A DNA stretch of 64,000 nt from Incurvaria masculella (GCA_946894095.1 OX335656.1:8695001-8759000), one strand, 5' to 3'. Numbered from the stretch's first letter, positions 33,945 to 44,215 are shown. A program made the numbers and translations. Notes: a model not told the origin generated them from the sequence alone.

Positions 33945-34291
33945 TTGATGCAGGGAGACAAGAGTGTGAACAAGCCCTTACTTTTATATTACAATAAAAA
34001 CACATAATTACACTAACACCTCGACTTACACTATAAAAATACTTATTTAATGTTACTTAGTTTACTCTTTATCTAATATTATAATGGAATATTTTATTTA
34101 TGTATTACTTATTTCATACATAATATACAGAAGACGCCATCTTAACTTAATCAAAATTGTTTATTCCTAGCAAACCATTTCACCACGGGCCAAACGGTCT
34201 ATCGGAATGGTATTAATCCACTTAGATATAGTTAAATGTGAATACTGTATTGTGTATGATTATGGATATAAATAAATAAATAAATAAATAT

Positions 34292-35035
34292 ATTGCAATT
34301 GCTAAAAAAAGTTGTAATTGAAATATTCATAGTATGTCACTGTCAGACAATGAAAGGATTGTCCTTTAAATATAAGATCATGCTTGTTATTTGCATAGAT
34401 AATTGTTTTGTCACCAACAAACGGAAAGGGAATTAACCATCATCATTGATTTTCATGGTTTACAGCTCTCTGAGCTGTAAACCTCGTGAGTCTGTTTTTT
34501 TTTTATCAGTGATTTTTCTCACTTCGTACTTGCCTAACGCTTCAGGTCTTGTCACAAAATAAAATGTTTGTGACATTTTTGAACATGTTTCAAAATGACG
34601 GAGGAATTTCCGAAAAATTAGTCGAAAAAAAAATCAGAACCTCATAAATTTGTCGACCATCGGTTGAGAAATGCGACATGTAGAGAACAGCCGTACGCCG
34701 GACAGCCGGACACACGTAAGCATTTTTGCCCAAGCTGAAACCGAGACGCTTCGCTCGGCCAATGGAACATTCACACATTAAACTATTTCACTTTAGATTC
34801 AAACAATTCCGTATGCGCCTCGTGTCATGGCTGCCAGAAAATAAAAATAAAGTAGTCATTCCGACAAACTTACCCAAATAGTTGAGAAGCAAACACTTGA
34901 AGATGCTCATGATTTCTGCAACAGAAGAAAATGAGTTCTCATTTATTTGTGGAATGATATCAGAGGAAATAAAATCCGGGGTCGCTTTTCCCCGCCAGCG
35001 CGCACCGCTCCCGCCACCCGCCGCCGCCGCCGCCG
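34292..35035. other. Short unassigned flanks around a dispersed repeat
   Basis: 34292-34457 and 34764-35035 hold no gene I can recognise. 34980-35035 is GC-rich and ends in a (CCG)n tract that is the insertion site of the element starting at 35036. Confidence 0.4.
34458..34763 (+). repeat. Three-copy dispersed repeat (GCATTTTTGCCCAAGCTG family), copy 2
   Basis: Shared blocks are CAGCTCTCTGAGCTG, CCTCGTGAGTCTG, TTGCCTAACGCTTCAGGTC, TTGTCACAAAAT, GCCGGACAGCCGGACACACG, GCATTTTTGCCCAAGCTGAA and ACGCTTCGCTCGGCCAAT. The 5' end here forms a local hairpin (GGTTTACAGCTC/GAGCTGTAAACC). Confidence 0.75.
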
Positions 35036-35440
35036 CACATTGGACTGATACCGAAAAAAGTGGGACTTAGGAAAATTGTTTTTTGATCGCATTGTTTTTA
35101 AAATTTAAGTATGCAAACCTTTTCTAAGCGTTATTTGAAATGACATTTCCAAATCGAATTTTCTTATTTAGGCCTTATTTTTTGAGATATAATCATTTTA
35201 AGGATTTTGTAGTATGGAGATAATGTAACTTTATTTTTTTTCTCAAAATGCTACAAAATGCAGGACCTGTAGTTACTAAATATTGCTTCTTTGAGTTATA
35301 AAGATTATTACCCCATTGAAACTGTATCCGAGTACGTCCGATTTTTCTGTATTAAGCCTTTCAAACTTTTTAAGTAAAATGTATTTTGCAACACTCAATT
35401 CATTCACTTTTTCATGAAATTTCAAGTAAAAAAAACTTTT

Positions 35441-35770
35441 TCAGCCTAACTAGCCTGGCGGATGCTAGCCTCAGCGTTCGGTTATCAAGGTTGAGAAACC
35501 CTGAGCGCAGTGGGGCTCTGCGTTTTCGACCGTTGAGGCATCTGCTTCTGATTCTATGTAAAAGTGTAGGTTGCTTGCAATGTGGTAGGGTGAATTCCGC
35601 CCAGGTTGGTACCATCACCTTAAATAAACAATAGTCGAAGCGAAAGTCAAAATTGACCGTTTTTTCCATCGTGTAAAACAAGAAATGTCCTCGTAATGCA
35701 CCTAGATATGTGGGGTAAAATCATACAGTGAAGTGTAGTATTAGCCATCTATTTTCAGTAGCATAAAAAA
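35441..35770 (+). mobile_element. SINE, 5S-headed type, very diverged
   Basis: TCAGCCTAACTAGCCTGGCG, CCCTGAGCGCAGTGGGGCT, CGACCGTTGAGGC, GGTAGGGTGAATTCCGCCC and GTATTAGCCATCTATTTTCA track the 5S-headed SINE with many substitutions and small deletions. Its A-tail abuts the next element at about 35766. Confidence 0.75.
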
Positions 35771-36060
35771 ACCGACCAAGTGCTAGTCGGACTCGCACAC
35801 AAGGGTTCCGTACCATTGTACAAGATTTACCACAAAAAATCACGTTTATTGTACGGGGCCCCCCTTTAATTTTTTATTTTGCCTATTTGTTGTTATAGCG
35901 GCAAAATAAATACACACTCAGCATACAAATTCAGCTGCCTACCTATTACGGTTAATGAGATACAGACCTGTGACAGACGGACGGACGGATGGACGGACAG
36001 CGGAGGCTTAATTACGTTACGGGTTACGTTTTTACCCTTTGGGTACGGAACCCTAAAAAA
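35766..36060 (-). mobile_element. GTTCCG element, copy 4
   Basis: It runs from AACCGACCAAGTGCTAGTCG (hairpin AGTCGGACT) through GGGTTCCGTACCATTG, CAGCTGCCTACCTATTACGG, a GGAC microsatellite and GGAGGCTTA to GGGTACGGAACCCTAAAAAA. It is inserted right at the SINE A-tail. Confidence 0.85.
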
Positions 36061-36091
36061 GTAAATTCGAATAAAATATTACTAGATAGAT

Positions 36092-36468
36092 TATTTTTTT
36101 ATGTAAATGGACATGAATGGCTAATACTGAACTGACTGTCATATATTAGTCTAACACACCACTTGGGAACTAGGTGCCATGCCAGGACTTTCTTTATATT
36201 GCTGGGCTACATTGAACTGGATGGAAAACACGGACAATTTTCATTGCCGCTTCGACCGCCGTTCATTAAATACGATGGTACCTACCCGGGTGGGATTAAC
36301 CCTACCACTTAGTAATCGAGGAAGGGAACCTAAATTTTTACGTGGAATCCGAACCACGGCCAGCCTCAACGGTTAAAAATGGTCACCCAGCCAGAACCTA
36401 ACTGCGCTCAGAGGTACTTCTCCAGCTTATCGATTCGCAAGGCGTTGCACACTGAGCTACCGAGGCTC
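36092..36468 (-). mobile_element. SINE, full length, 5S-rRNA-derived head
   Basis: Poly-T, TATGTAAATGGACATGAATG, CTAGGTGCCATGCCAGGACT, the body, GGAATCCGAACCACGGCC, AGCCTCAACGG, GGTCACCCAGCCAGAACC and GCGCTCAGAGGTACTTC, then CTACCGAGGCT. On the minus strand this is a complete 5S-headed SINE, with box C read as GGCTGGGTGACC. Confidence 0.9.
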
Positions 36469-38250
36469 TTACTCAGCCTTATTCCGATGTACTACCGTAA
36501 AGTACTTACTTTTTGTGAAATTTTATTTATTTCCATGAAACCACTCGACGCTTGTTACAAATAACAACACTAATTGCTAACAATTAAACTAATTATTTAA
36601 TCAAAATACCTGGAACTGCGAGCTACGTAAGCAAATTGGTCCAGCTAGTCGATAATCAGTTTACTCCAGTATTTTGTAGGGTACAGTCTTGTTACTTACG
36701 TACTCTAAATATCTTACTATAATTTGTCAATATGGAAAAAATATTAAAAACATTGATATCTACGTGATATTGAAGAATTATGGCAGTTTTCTGAAACATT
36801 ATGTTGTGGTAAGTGCTATTATCTCCAAAATCACCATGAATTTCTTCGAGGAGGCACAAGTAGAAGAATGTTTTTGTATATATTGTTTCAATCTACACAA
36901 ACGATGAGTGAAATCAAGCTACAACATGAATAAAATTCCAAAGAAGAATGCTGATGGTTAGACTCAGGCATAAAGTGGCCCGAATAAATGCCTTCAGGAC
37001 GTAGCAACCTCGTGGATTACCAAAAGGTTAGCACTCCTCCAATTCTTTCTTGGAGATTATCGACAGCGCCTTGTATGGTTTTTTTATGTTGAGCACGGCA
37101 AATGGTTGTATCTACAACAGACTCAGGGAAAAACCCTTACGATGATAGTGTCCTTAAAGCTATGTAGATGGCAATATTTAACATTAACAGACAATGCCAA
37201 ATAAGTAGATTTGGATATTTATCTGTTTGATAAAATAAAACACGCGAAAATTTATTGTTACCCTCCAAAAGCGTACATTAACGTTACCGAAACAGAAGGT
37301 TAAGTTAAACTGCAAGCTATTTTGTATCACACGACAGGAATAATTTTTAAAGTGGCGAGCCGAGACCTCATAAGCTCATAGCTGCCAGCTAACATAACAA
37401 GCAAGTGGGGATCCTATGGTGCTTCTCGTCAAAGCACATACAAACAAAGATTTCAAAAATGTTTGATTTGACACTCTATGAAAGGAAAAACCTACACTAA
37501 CGCAGTCGAGTGAAAGGAGACAATACGTACATCTAGAAGATAAAGCCTGCGATAGAATGAGATATAATAAATAATACAAGGTCTTTGTCTAATGCATATT
37601 ATTCACATATAGTGTTCCATTCATTAATTCATTATCCAAATTTTTCATTATACTTCTCAAAGTTTAGTTTTCTGAAGGATTCACTTCTACCCCATGTGAA
37701 CTATATTAAATGTTGGTGTTCTTAACATTTACTGCGTTATAATTCACAATAATTTTGAATGCTTGAAACTTTCGTGTAATCCTTTTGTGCATAATGTTTT
37801 TCCTTGCATAACAAAGACAATATGTAAACCTAAATATAATTTATGTATTTTTGTTGGTTCCTTAGATGGATGAAATCTATTAAGTTAGGTAAATAATATT
37901 TGAACATGTTAATTAGCTCTGTCCAGATTCATTCTTAAGGTGTTTAGTATGTAATAAAATTTTAAATAAATAAATTACGAGCCCTTATCATTTAATTGGT
38001 TGTTACATTTACAGCAATTTATAATTAAGTTGATTTAGTTCTTTTTCTATTAAGTCAAATTGCTATGTTTATGTGATCTTAGTTTCCATACTGTTATAAG
38101 ACTTTTTTATCTGTACAATAAATATATTGTGGAATATATTGTCGATTTAGATCTCACATTAAACCACCTAATATTGAAAAAAACCACCATAAAAACACTG
38201 AGGTCAAAAACAATTAATTTGAGGTGAGTTATTTAAAGTTAAATTTGATC
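36469..38250. other. Interior of the Transib-like element, unassigned
   Basis: This is AT-rich DNA with no recognisable transposase or gene. 36960-37600 has a slightly more balanced composition, but reading frames are short. Confidence 0.4.
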
Positions 38251-38697
38251 GACATTTGGTCGATATGACTGAGAAACCAGACTTACTCGGATACGGTTTT
38301 TAACCAATTCTCATCTTTTTCATTCTGCAAGCATGATTATAGTATTTAACAATGTTTAAGCTGTTCAGAAAAAAAAATAGTTACTAAAAGTTTTTAAAAA
38401 ATATTTTTAACCCGAAAAATTGAGTTTAAAAAATTCAAAAATTATAAATATTGTTTAAAACAGTTGGTAGAATACGTTTGCATATTCAAAATGCCCTAAG
38501 TCCCACTTTTTTCCATATCGTTCCACTGTGCGCCGCCGCCGCCGCTTCCTAAATAGATTACGCGCTTATCTTTGACAATCCCTTTGTTTTCCTCAATTGC
38601 TCTCAGTACTTAGTATATATCCACAAAGCATTACGATTGCTAAATCCTTGCGGTCTTTTATGTTCATTTTATGTAAAGTCCTATGCATATGAACATC

Positions 38698-39013
38698 CTT
38701 TTTAGGGTTCCGTACCCAATGGGTGAAAACGGAACCCTATTACTAAGCCTCCGCTGTCCGTCCATCCGTCCGTCCGTCCGTCCATCCGTCTGTCACAGGG
38801 CTGTATCTCATGAACCGTAATAGGTAAGCAGCTGAAATTTTCACAGAGTGTGTATTTATTTTACCGCTATAACAACAAATAGGTAAAATAAAAAAATATA
38901 AAAATTAAAGGGGGGTCCCATACAAGGAACGTGATTTTTTTTTCGGTTAAATCTTGTACGATGGTACGGAACCCTTCTTGTTCGAGTCCGACTCGCACTT
39001 GGCCGGTTTTTTT
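38698..39013 (+). mobile_element. GTTCCG element, copy 5
   Basis: Complete copy. It runs TTTAGGGTTCCGTACCC, CTAAGCCTCCGCTGTCC, an interrupted (GTCC)n / (ATCC) tract, CACAGGGCTGTATCTCATGA, CAGCTGAAATTTTCACAGAG, GGTACGGAACCC, GAGTCCGACTCGCACTTGGC and CGGTTTTTTT. It has both ends and a strong microsatellite core, so it is among the better-preserved copies. Confidence 0.9.
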
Positions 39014-39279
39014 GTTTTTATCGTATTAATTCATTGTACTTGATTTGAAATATGTACGGTTTTTTCTTAACATTAACTCGAGCACTTTACATTAGACTAT
39101 ACTTTAGACGACAGTTAAAATATGATGAATAGTTTCATCGTATTTTATATATCTGATTTTGTGATGTCTGACTAAAAGTTTTATTGTTCTAACTATGTTA
39201 AACCTTTCACCTCATAGGATAAACCCATAAACCCATAAGTGAATCAGAACTTACGAAAAAAAAAATTAAACAAAAAAAT

Positions 39280-39852
39280 AACCGACTTCAAAGAAAAAGC
39301 ACTAAAAAGTAAAAAATAATTTCCATTTTTGTAGTTACGATTTCTGTTATTTTTTGAGTCGGCGTCAGCCGGGCACGCGCTCCGCCAATCAAGAGAACCT
39401 AACCTAACCTAACCTAACCTAATCTTGGCTGACACCGACTCAAAAAATAACAGAAATCGTAACTACAAAAATGGAAATTATTTTTTACTTTTTAGTGCTT
39501 TTTCTTTGAAGTCGGTTTTTTTTTTTGTTATTTTTTTTTATTTGTTTATTTTTAGTGAATCTGAAGTACGTAGAATCACCGAAATCGGTTGGCGTTATAT
39601 TGAGTTATTCGTCCATTTGTCGCGCACATCTTAATACAAATTTAAGACTTTTATGATTTTCTCATGGATATCATTGTCAGAACTTAACCAAATTAAAATG
39701 GGACCACTTGGGAAGCACTAGCTATCATTTAAAAAAATAATCATCTAAATCGGTTCACCCAGGCAAAAGTTATGAGGTAACAAACATAAAAAAAACAAAA
39801 AATAAAAAACATACAGACGAATTGATAACCTCCTCCTTTTTTGAAGTCGGTT
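39280..39852. mobile_element. AACCGACTTC element with an internal near-perfect palindrome
   Basis: The element starts AACCGACTTCAAAG and ends TTTTTTGAAGTCGGTT, so its ends are inverted repeats. Its left part is a palindrome: 39280-39370 and 39427-39517 are 91-bp arms with one mismatch by my reading. The right part (39518-39852) carries CCGAAATCGGTTGGCG, TCATGGATATCATTGTCAGA and ATACAGACGAATTGATAACC, familiar from an abundant lepidopteran repeat. Confidence 0.75.
39396..39422. repeat. Short interstitial telomeric tract (CCTAA)n / (TTAGG)n
   Basis: Five tandem AACCT units plus AA match the insect telomere repeat TTAGG on the minus strand. They sit in the 56-nt loop between the palindrome arms, so they are part of the repeat and not a telomere. 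Confidence 0.85.
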
Positions 39853-39954
39853 AAAAATATAAATTAAAACATTGAATGAGATAGTATAGCGGACAATTTC
39901 AGTAATGATATTGATAAGAGAAGCATCCACTGAAAGAAGACATATTGTCTAAAA

Positions 39955-40130
39955 TTAAGAGATGTTGAGGTGATTTGGACATGTAGAGCGAATGGGTGAC
40001 GAAACAAATTTACAGAGCGGAGAGAATGACGAAGCAGACTTACAGAGCGGACGTTTCTTGGCCTGATAGCCCGCGAGAGCATACCACGACAAGATCGACG
40101 AAGACTTCGTAAAATTCCAGTACATTAGCA
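39955..40130 (+). pseudogene. LINE C-terminal fossil (LRxFGHVERM motif)
   Basis: One frame reads EMLR-stop-FGHVERMGDETN, matching the LRWFGHVERM motif that ends many LINE (RTE-like) reverse transcriptases, with the tryptophan codon changed to TGA. Following bases give repeated LQSG blocks and then degenerate sequence. Short and dead. Confidence 0.6.
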
Positions 40131-40890
40131 CCCGTAATTGTTCTACGAAGACGTAAGAAGGGATGAGTTCTATAGAGTAAACGAAATTCTGTAACATCTC
40201 TACCTACCCCTTTCGAGAGGCGGCGTGATGGAATGCATGTAGTGTGTATTTCGGCTATCGCTACTGCGAACCTCGCCCCATGTTTAATTTCGTTGGCTGG
40301 CTGGTGAATCTTGCAACAGGAACTGTAGCGTAAAAATTCGAAATTTCCTTCTGATCTAACCACAGATGTAACCTTCGAATAAACACGTATAACGCGTAGG
40401 GAATGTATAAGAGCTCCATACTCTCAGAGATGTCTGACTCGGCGAGAGGGCACGACGAGTTCGCCAATGTGAAAAATGTATGGTGGTGAAGTAAATAACA
40501 AACGCACAACAATTAAACACAACAATACATATGTATATCAAGCAAACACATTAGACACACATACACGCGGATAAATAGCAGCGAGGCCCATCAGAGTTGA
40601 GCGTTAACATTTAGCGGGAAACGTCGTTAGGGGCAACATATCGGTGGGGTTATAGGAACACTAGATCTGTTTCCAATACAGCTCGGGTTACAGTAAATAC
40701 AGCGGCACAGGGCCGGAGGCGGTGGGGTGGCGGAGCGGCGCGGTTACAGCGCGGCGCGGCGGCAGCGATGCGGAAACGCTAATGTGCGGGCGCCCGATGA
40801 GCCCTTGTACTCATGGAATTGACAGGGCGGATGAATGTGAATTACTTTCATTTCGCTATCAGATTACGACATCTTTGTGATTTTATGCTG
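40131..40890. other. Unassigned stretch with a CpG-rich patch
   Basis: 40700-40800 is GC- and CpG-rich (GGCGGAGCGGCGCGGTTACA, GCGCGGCGCGGCGGCAGCGA). It may be regulatory DNA. No gene is recognised. Confidence 0.4.
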
Positions 40891-41060
40891 TTTTTTTTAT
40901 GTGACTGGACATGGATGGCCAATACCACACCTTCTGGCATGGTATTAGCCCAACACACCACATGGGAACTAGGTGCCATGCCAGGACCTTCCTTATATTC
41001 CACGGCTACATTGAACTGGATGGAAAACACGGACAATTTTCATTGCCGCTTCGACCATCA
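40891..41060 (-). mobile_element. SINE 3' half, 5S-headed subtype, young-looking
   Basis: Poly-T, ATGTGACTGGACATGGATGG, CACACCTTCTGGCATGGTAT, AACTAGGTGCCATGCCAGGA and TTCATTGCCGCTTCGACCAT closely match the copy at 22406-22788. It is truncated in the body (5'-truncated SINE). Confidence 0.9.
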
Positions 41061-42158
41061 TGTGTCATCGCACTCTAATAAAAAGAATTGGAAAGGGACA
41101 AAACTAAGGTGACTTGTGTGAGAAGGTTTCCTGCGAGTAGCTGTCATTATATGACTAAGAATATGTTAGTATTCACCGGTGAGTCAGAGGTGACTGTAAA
41201 TCACCGGCGAAGATTGATCCCACTGACTGCTTCCTGATATTGAGATTAACATTGAACATCACAATCGGGTTGTATTATTGGCACATTACATACACATTTT
41301 CCTACTCTAAGGTTACATTAAAAATATAATAAATTCGTAGAATAATTAAAAAATTGCCCTTCATCTTTTTTATCATTACGCAAATGCGGGTTCATATCAA
41401 AAGTTTTTTTTAGTTTTTCGAAACAATTTAGAAAGCTTTCGCCGCCTAGCGTTATGAGCCGAGGATGGGGTTTGGAATCAGTTGGCTGTACCGGCTGTAC
41501 CACTGTCTTTCTAGTTTACAGTTTCGCAAATTGCATTACATATCATGTAACATGAATGTGTTGGTGAAAAAACCTCGTGAGGTAACCCACCATTTCGATT
41601 GATAATCAATGATTAAACGCAAATTTGTATCGAATTAAGTTACTAGTATTTTTGCTAAAAAATAAGTTTGCATGCGTTCATTAACAGAACGCGCTAAAGT
41701 TACATGATATGTGATGACCCTTATTACATGTGTCTGCACGTGGTTGTGCAAACATCCCATGCAAGAGGACTGTTGATTTAGGATAGCATTATTGATTCTA
41801 CAATCTATGATTCTACCTTGCAGTCCTTTTGTTAGGCTCTCGTTTATTTGTAGATTGATTTTGAAAGTATTTCTCAACACTCTCTATGCCAGAGTATTAA
41901 CACTTACGGATAGATGTAAGTTTGCGAATGTTTCCGAACCTGAATGGCTAATATCAGGAGCCGTACCATGCTATTTTACTTTTGACTGCAATCATTCGTA
42001 GCATACCCATGCAGCAAAAGTCGTAAAAAACTGTCAAGTCAAATATATTCATATGCCAAAGGTATTTGTCATTGTTTTTTTTAGCTTGTTTTAATGTAAA
42101 TAAACATGAATCAATTATATTACAATGTTTTTGCTCTCTTTTTATTTTCAGCTTATAG
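41061..42158. other. Unassigned stretch
   Basis: No gene or recognised repeat. Mostly AT-rich with short reading frames. Confidence 0.4.
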
Positions 42159-42296
42159 GTACTGTTACGAGCGCGCCCCGCTGCGAAGACATAGCGCTGA
42201 TACACTACCAAAGTGCGCCAAATGGTTCCTTCGAGTCTCAGTAGATGGCGCTACTTGTCTTATTGCATTGCGCAGGTTATCGCATCACTGTCGTCC

Positions 42297-42303
42297 TATA
42301 TAA
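42297..42303 (+). promoter_or_regulatory. Probable LTR TATA box
   Basis: TATATAA lies 134 bp into the LTR after a GC-rich upstream part. A second candidate (GATATAAAAGG) lies at about 42438. Orientation agrees with the AATAAA downstream. Confidence 0.6.
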
Positions 42304-42631
42304 AGTGACGCCTCGTCCAGCTGACTTCAGAAACAAATCTCGAACATTCGAGTAGTGTCTCGAGGGAGATTGTTCTAGACTGCTGCCCTACATGGGCGCC
42401 TAGAAATCGGTGGAGTGTTCTGGAAAGAAGCTCCACCGATATAAAAGGCGCCCAAGGCGCTGAGGGCGCCAGTCTATATTTGGAAGCGAAGTGAGCGACA
42501 ACAAGCGATATAGAAGTGCAGTGAACTAGCTCTGAAGTGAATCAGTGAAGTAAGTGATATAGTTTGTAAATTAGTGTTTGAATTAACCTAGTGTGAAATT
42601 GTATTTGTGAGTTTGCTTGTGAATTATTTGA

Positions 42632-42637
42632 AATAAA
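42632..42637 (+). terminator. Probable LTR polyadenylation signal
   Basis: AATAAA is followed by a GT-rich stretch (GTGTTGAGTATTGGTGTTTT), as expected for cleavage and polyadenylation near the end of the LTR. Confidence 0.6.
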
Positions 42638-42698
42638 GGAAGAGTGTTGAGTATTGGTGTTTTCTTCTCTAATCTGCACCCTACCCGCGTAACAGTAC

Positions 42699-43547
42699 TT
42701 AATAATTATGGGTAACTTCCTTCCATCGATAACAAAAAACAAAACAATCGTCTAATAATAACACAAGCAACAGATATGATATGAGACGAGAGAAAGCCTA
42801 CACAATTATATTGGAGCAACTGGGTTCGACAGCAATAAAACTGTTATGCACATACCATTAAATGCAAGATACACACGTTGACTGCGTGTGACGTATCATG
42901 CGTGCGGTTGCCATGCGTACATGGCGGCGCATGCATGATCCTGCCTGTATGTATGTATTTACCCATTTAATTATCTTAAGTTAACAAAAAAAAATTAAAA
43001 AAGGTAACATAACACATACATCTATAACGTACAGTACTCCCGTTAAAATTATATTTTGGTATTTGTCATTTACATTTGTTACGTCAGCCAAATGATGCAC
43101 GAGTATTTAAAAATAAACTTTAGGTGTCTTAAACTTCAATGTGCACAAATCCTGTGCCAAAATAGTTTGGAATCCGTGTTTCATTGTAAGGTTATACCTC
43201 ATTAAACAGGCATGATATCATCTTCGATACATTTTCTCGCACGTCAATGTGTCGGCAACAACAATGAGCTACCCCAAAGGCACCGCGGCGCCGACCCAGC
43301 CAATGTCATCAGCACGACGCCATTACTCAGCCACACGCGGGTCTCAGGTGACCGTATGGGCCTTAGTAGAGCTGGGTCACACAAATTGGGACCTAACTTT
43401 CACATAGGCTAATGACATGGTCCAGGACAATCTTCACAAATGTATAAATCTTCACATATGTCGTGGGACACCCGGTAGGAACTTTTTTGCGATATATTAT
43501 GTACTACCTCAGATAATAGTTTTATAAAATTTTAAAACATCTACGAT
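42699..43547. other. Unassigned stretch
   Basis: No gene is recognised. 43205-43370 has balanced composition (CACCGCGGCGCCGACCCAGC) and could be conserved, but nothing decides a function. Confidence 0.4.
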
Positions 43548-43956
43548 AAGCGGCTCGCAGCCTAGTGGCGCGGGGACTGGCCTAGCGTTCCAGAGGCCTG
43601 GTTTCAATTCTGACTTGCACCACTGTCTTTCTCTTTCCGAGTTCTATAAGTGCATTTCGTCACGAATGCGAGCTGCTCCATGGTTCGGAATCCATGTAAA
43701 ACTGTAGGTCCCCTTCCCCTACTAGGTGGTAGGGTTTAAGCCCGCCCGGGTTGGTACCATCGCATTGGATGAAAAGATGGTCGAAGCGGCAATCAAAAAT
43801 TGTCCGTGTTTTCCATCCAGTTCAATGTAGCCGTGCTCATAAAGGGAAGGTCCTGGCATGGCACCTAATTCCTTAGGGAATGTGGTGTATTGGGCTAATA
43901 TCATAACGGTAGTTTTGTGGTATTATAGCCATCCATGTCAGGTCGCATAAAAAAAA
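43548..43956 (+). mobile_element. SINE, full length, tRNA-like head, best copy
   Basis: The head reads GCGGCTCGCAGCCTAGTGGC, GGGGACTGGCCTAGCG and CCTGGTTTCAATTC (A- and B-box-like). The linker is CTCTTTCCGAGTTC, CGAATGCGAGCTGCTCC, then the common body begins at ATGGTTCGGAATCCATGTAA. The 3' end is CACCTAATTCCTTAGGGAAT, CATAACGGTAGTTTTGTGG, CCATCCATGTCAGGTCGCAT and an A-tract. From the GGTTCGGA(A/T)TCCA block onward it is the same element as the 5S-headed SINE. Confidence 0.95.
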
Positions 43957-44215
43957 GAAAAGATAAATGTTAAAATGTGACAAATAGCATATATAATGTA
44001 TAATGTATAATATGGTATATTTTGCTGACATTTCAATATTCATAAAATTCCATGGAAATTCAGGGAAAAAATATAACAAAAGCTGCGTGGTCACACAAAC
44101 GGGGGCCTGCGGGCACAGCCACAGATTACAGTGTTATACATTTTTAAAATATCTCTTGTATTCTGTATTTGTATTATGTATTGTATTTCTGTAGCCCTGA
44201 TACTTTCGTCAAGGT

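Larger units (their letters stand above)
31484..34291 (+). mobile_element. LINE (non-LTR retrotransposon), 5'-truncated and broken
   Basis: The element keeps the end of the endonuclease domain, a linker, the full reverse transcriptase and a 3' end with a TAAATAAATAAATAAATAAA tail (to about 34291). The upstream endonuclease half and any ORF1 are missing. The sequence layout fits the Jockey/CR1 group of LINEs, but I cannot assign the clade. No clear target-site duplication is seen. Frame damage is limited to one homopolymer shift and one stop between the domains, suggesting moderate age. Confidence 0.85.
35036..38530. mobile_element. Transib-like DNA transposon with internal insertions, transposase not seen
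   Basis: The left end reads CACATTGGACTGATACC, GAAAAAAGTGGGACTTAGG. The right end is its diverged reverse complement (CCTAAGTCCCACTTTTTTCC ... CCACTGTG). CAC(A/T)(A/G)TG-type termini are characteristic of Transib elements. The flanks are CGCCG on both sides (35031-35035 and 38531-38535), matching the CGNCG preference of that superfamily, although both flanks lie in (CCG)n. A second block, GTATCCGAGTA, is mirrored at about 35327 and 38285. Two SINEs and one GTTCCG element lie inside. No transposase frame is visible, so it is a non-autonomous or gutted copy. Confidence 0.65.
42163..42694 (+). mobile_element. Solo LTR of an LTR retrotransposon
   Basis: The 532-bp unit begins TGTTACGAGCGCGCCCC and ends CCCGCGTAACA, the TG...CA ends of an LTR. 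A 4-bp duplication GTAC lies on both sides (42159-42162 and 42695-42698), as produced by Gypsy-type integrases. A TATATAA box and an AATAAA signal sit where U3 and R/U5 would place them. No internal region, primer-binding site or second LTR is present, so it is most likely a solo LTR left by recombination. Intact ends and duplication suggest a fairly recent history. Confidence 0.8.

Noticed and set aside
35036..38530. A transposase ORF inside the Transib-like element
   Set aside because: Frames in the interior are short and show no recognisable transposase residues, so the element is treated as non-autonomous.
23477..43956. tRNA genes at the tRNA-like SINE heads (23477, 43548, 46557, 12211)
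   Set aside because: A- and B-box-like sequences are present, but stems do not fold as tRNA and the sequence continues into a repeated SINE body with an A-tail.
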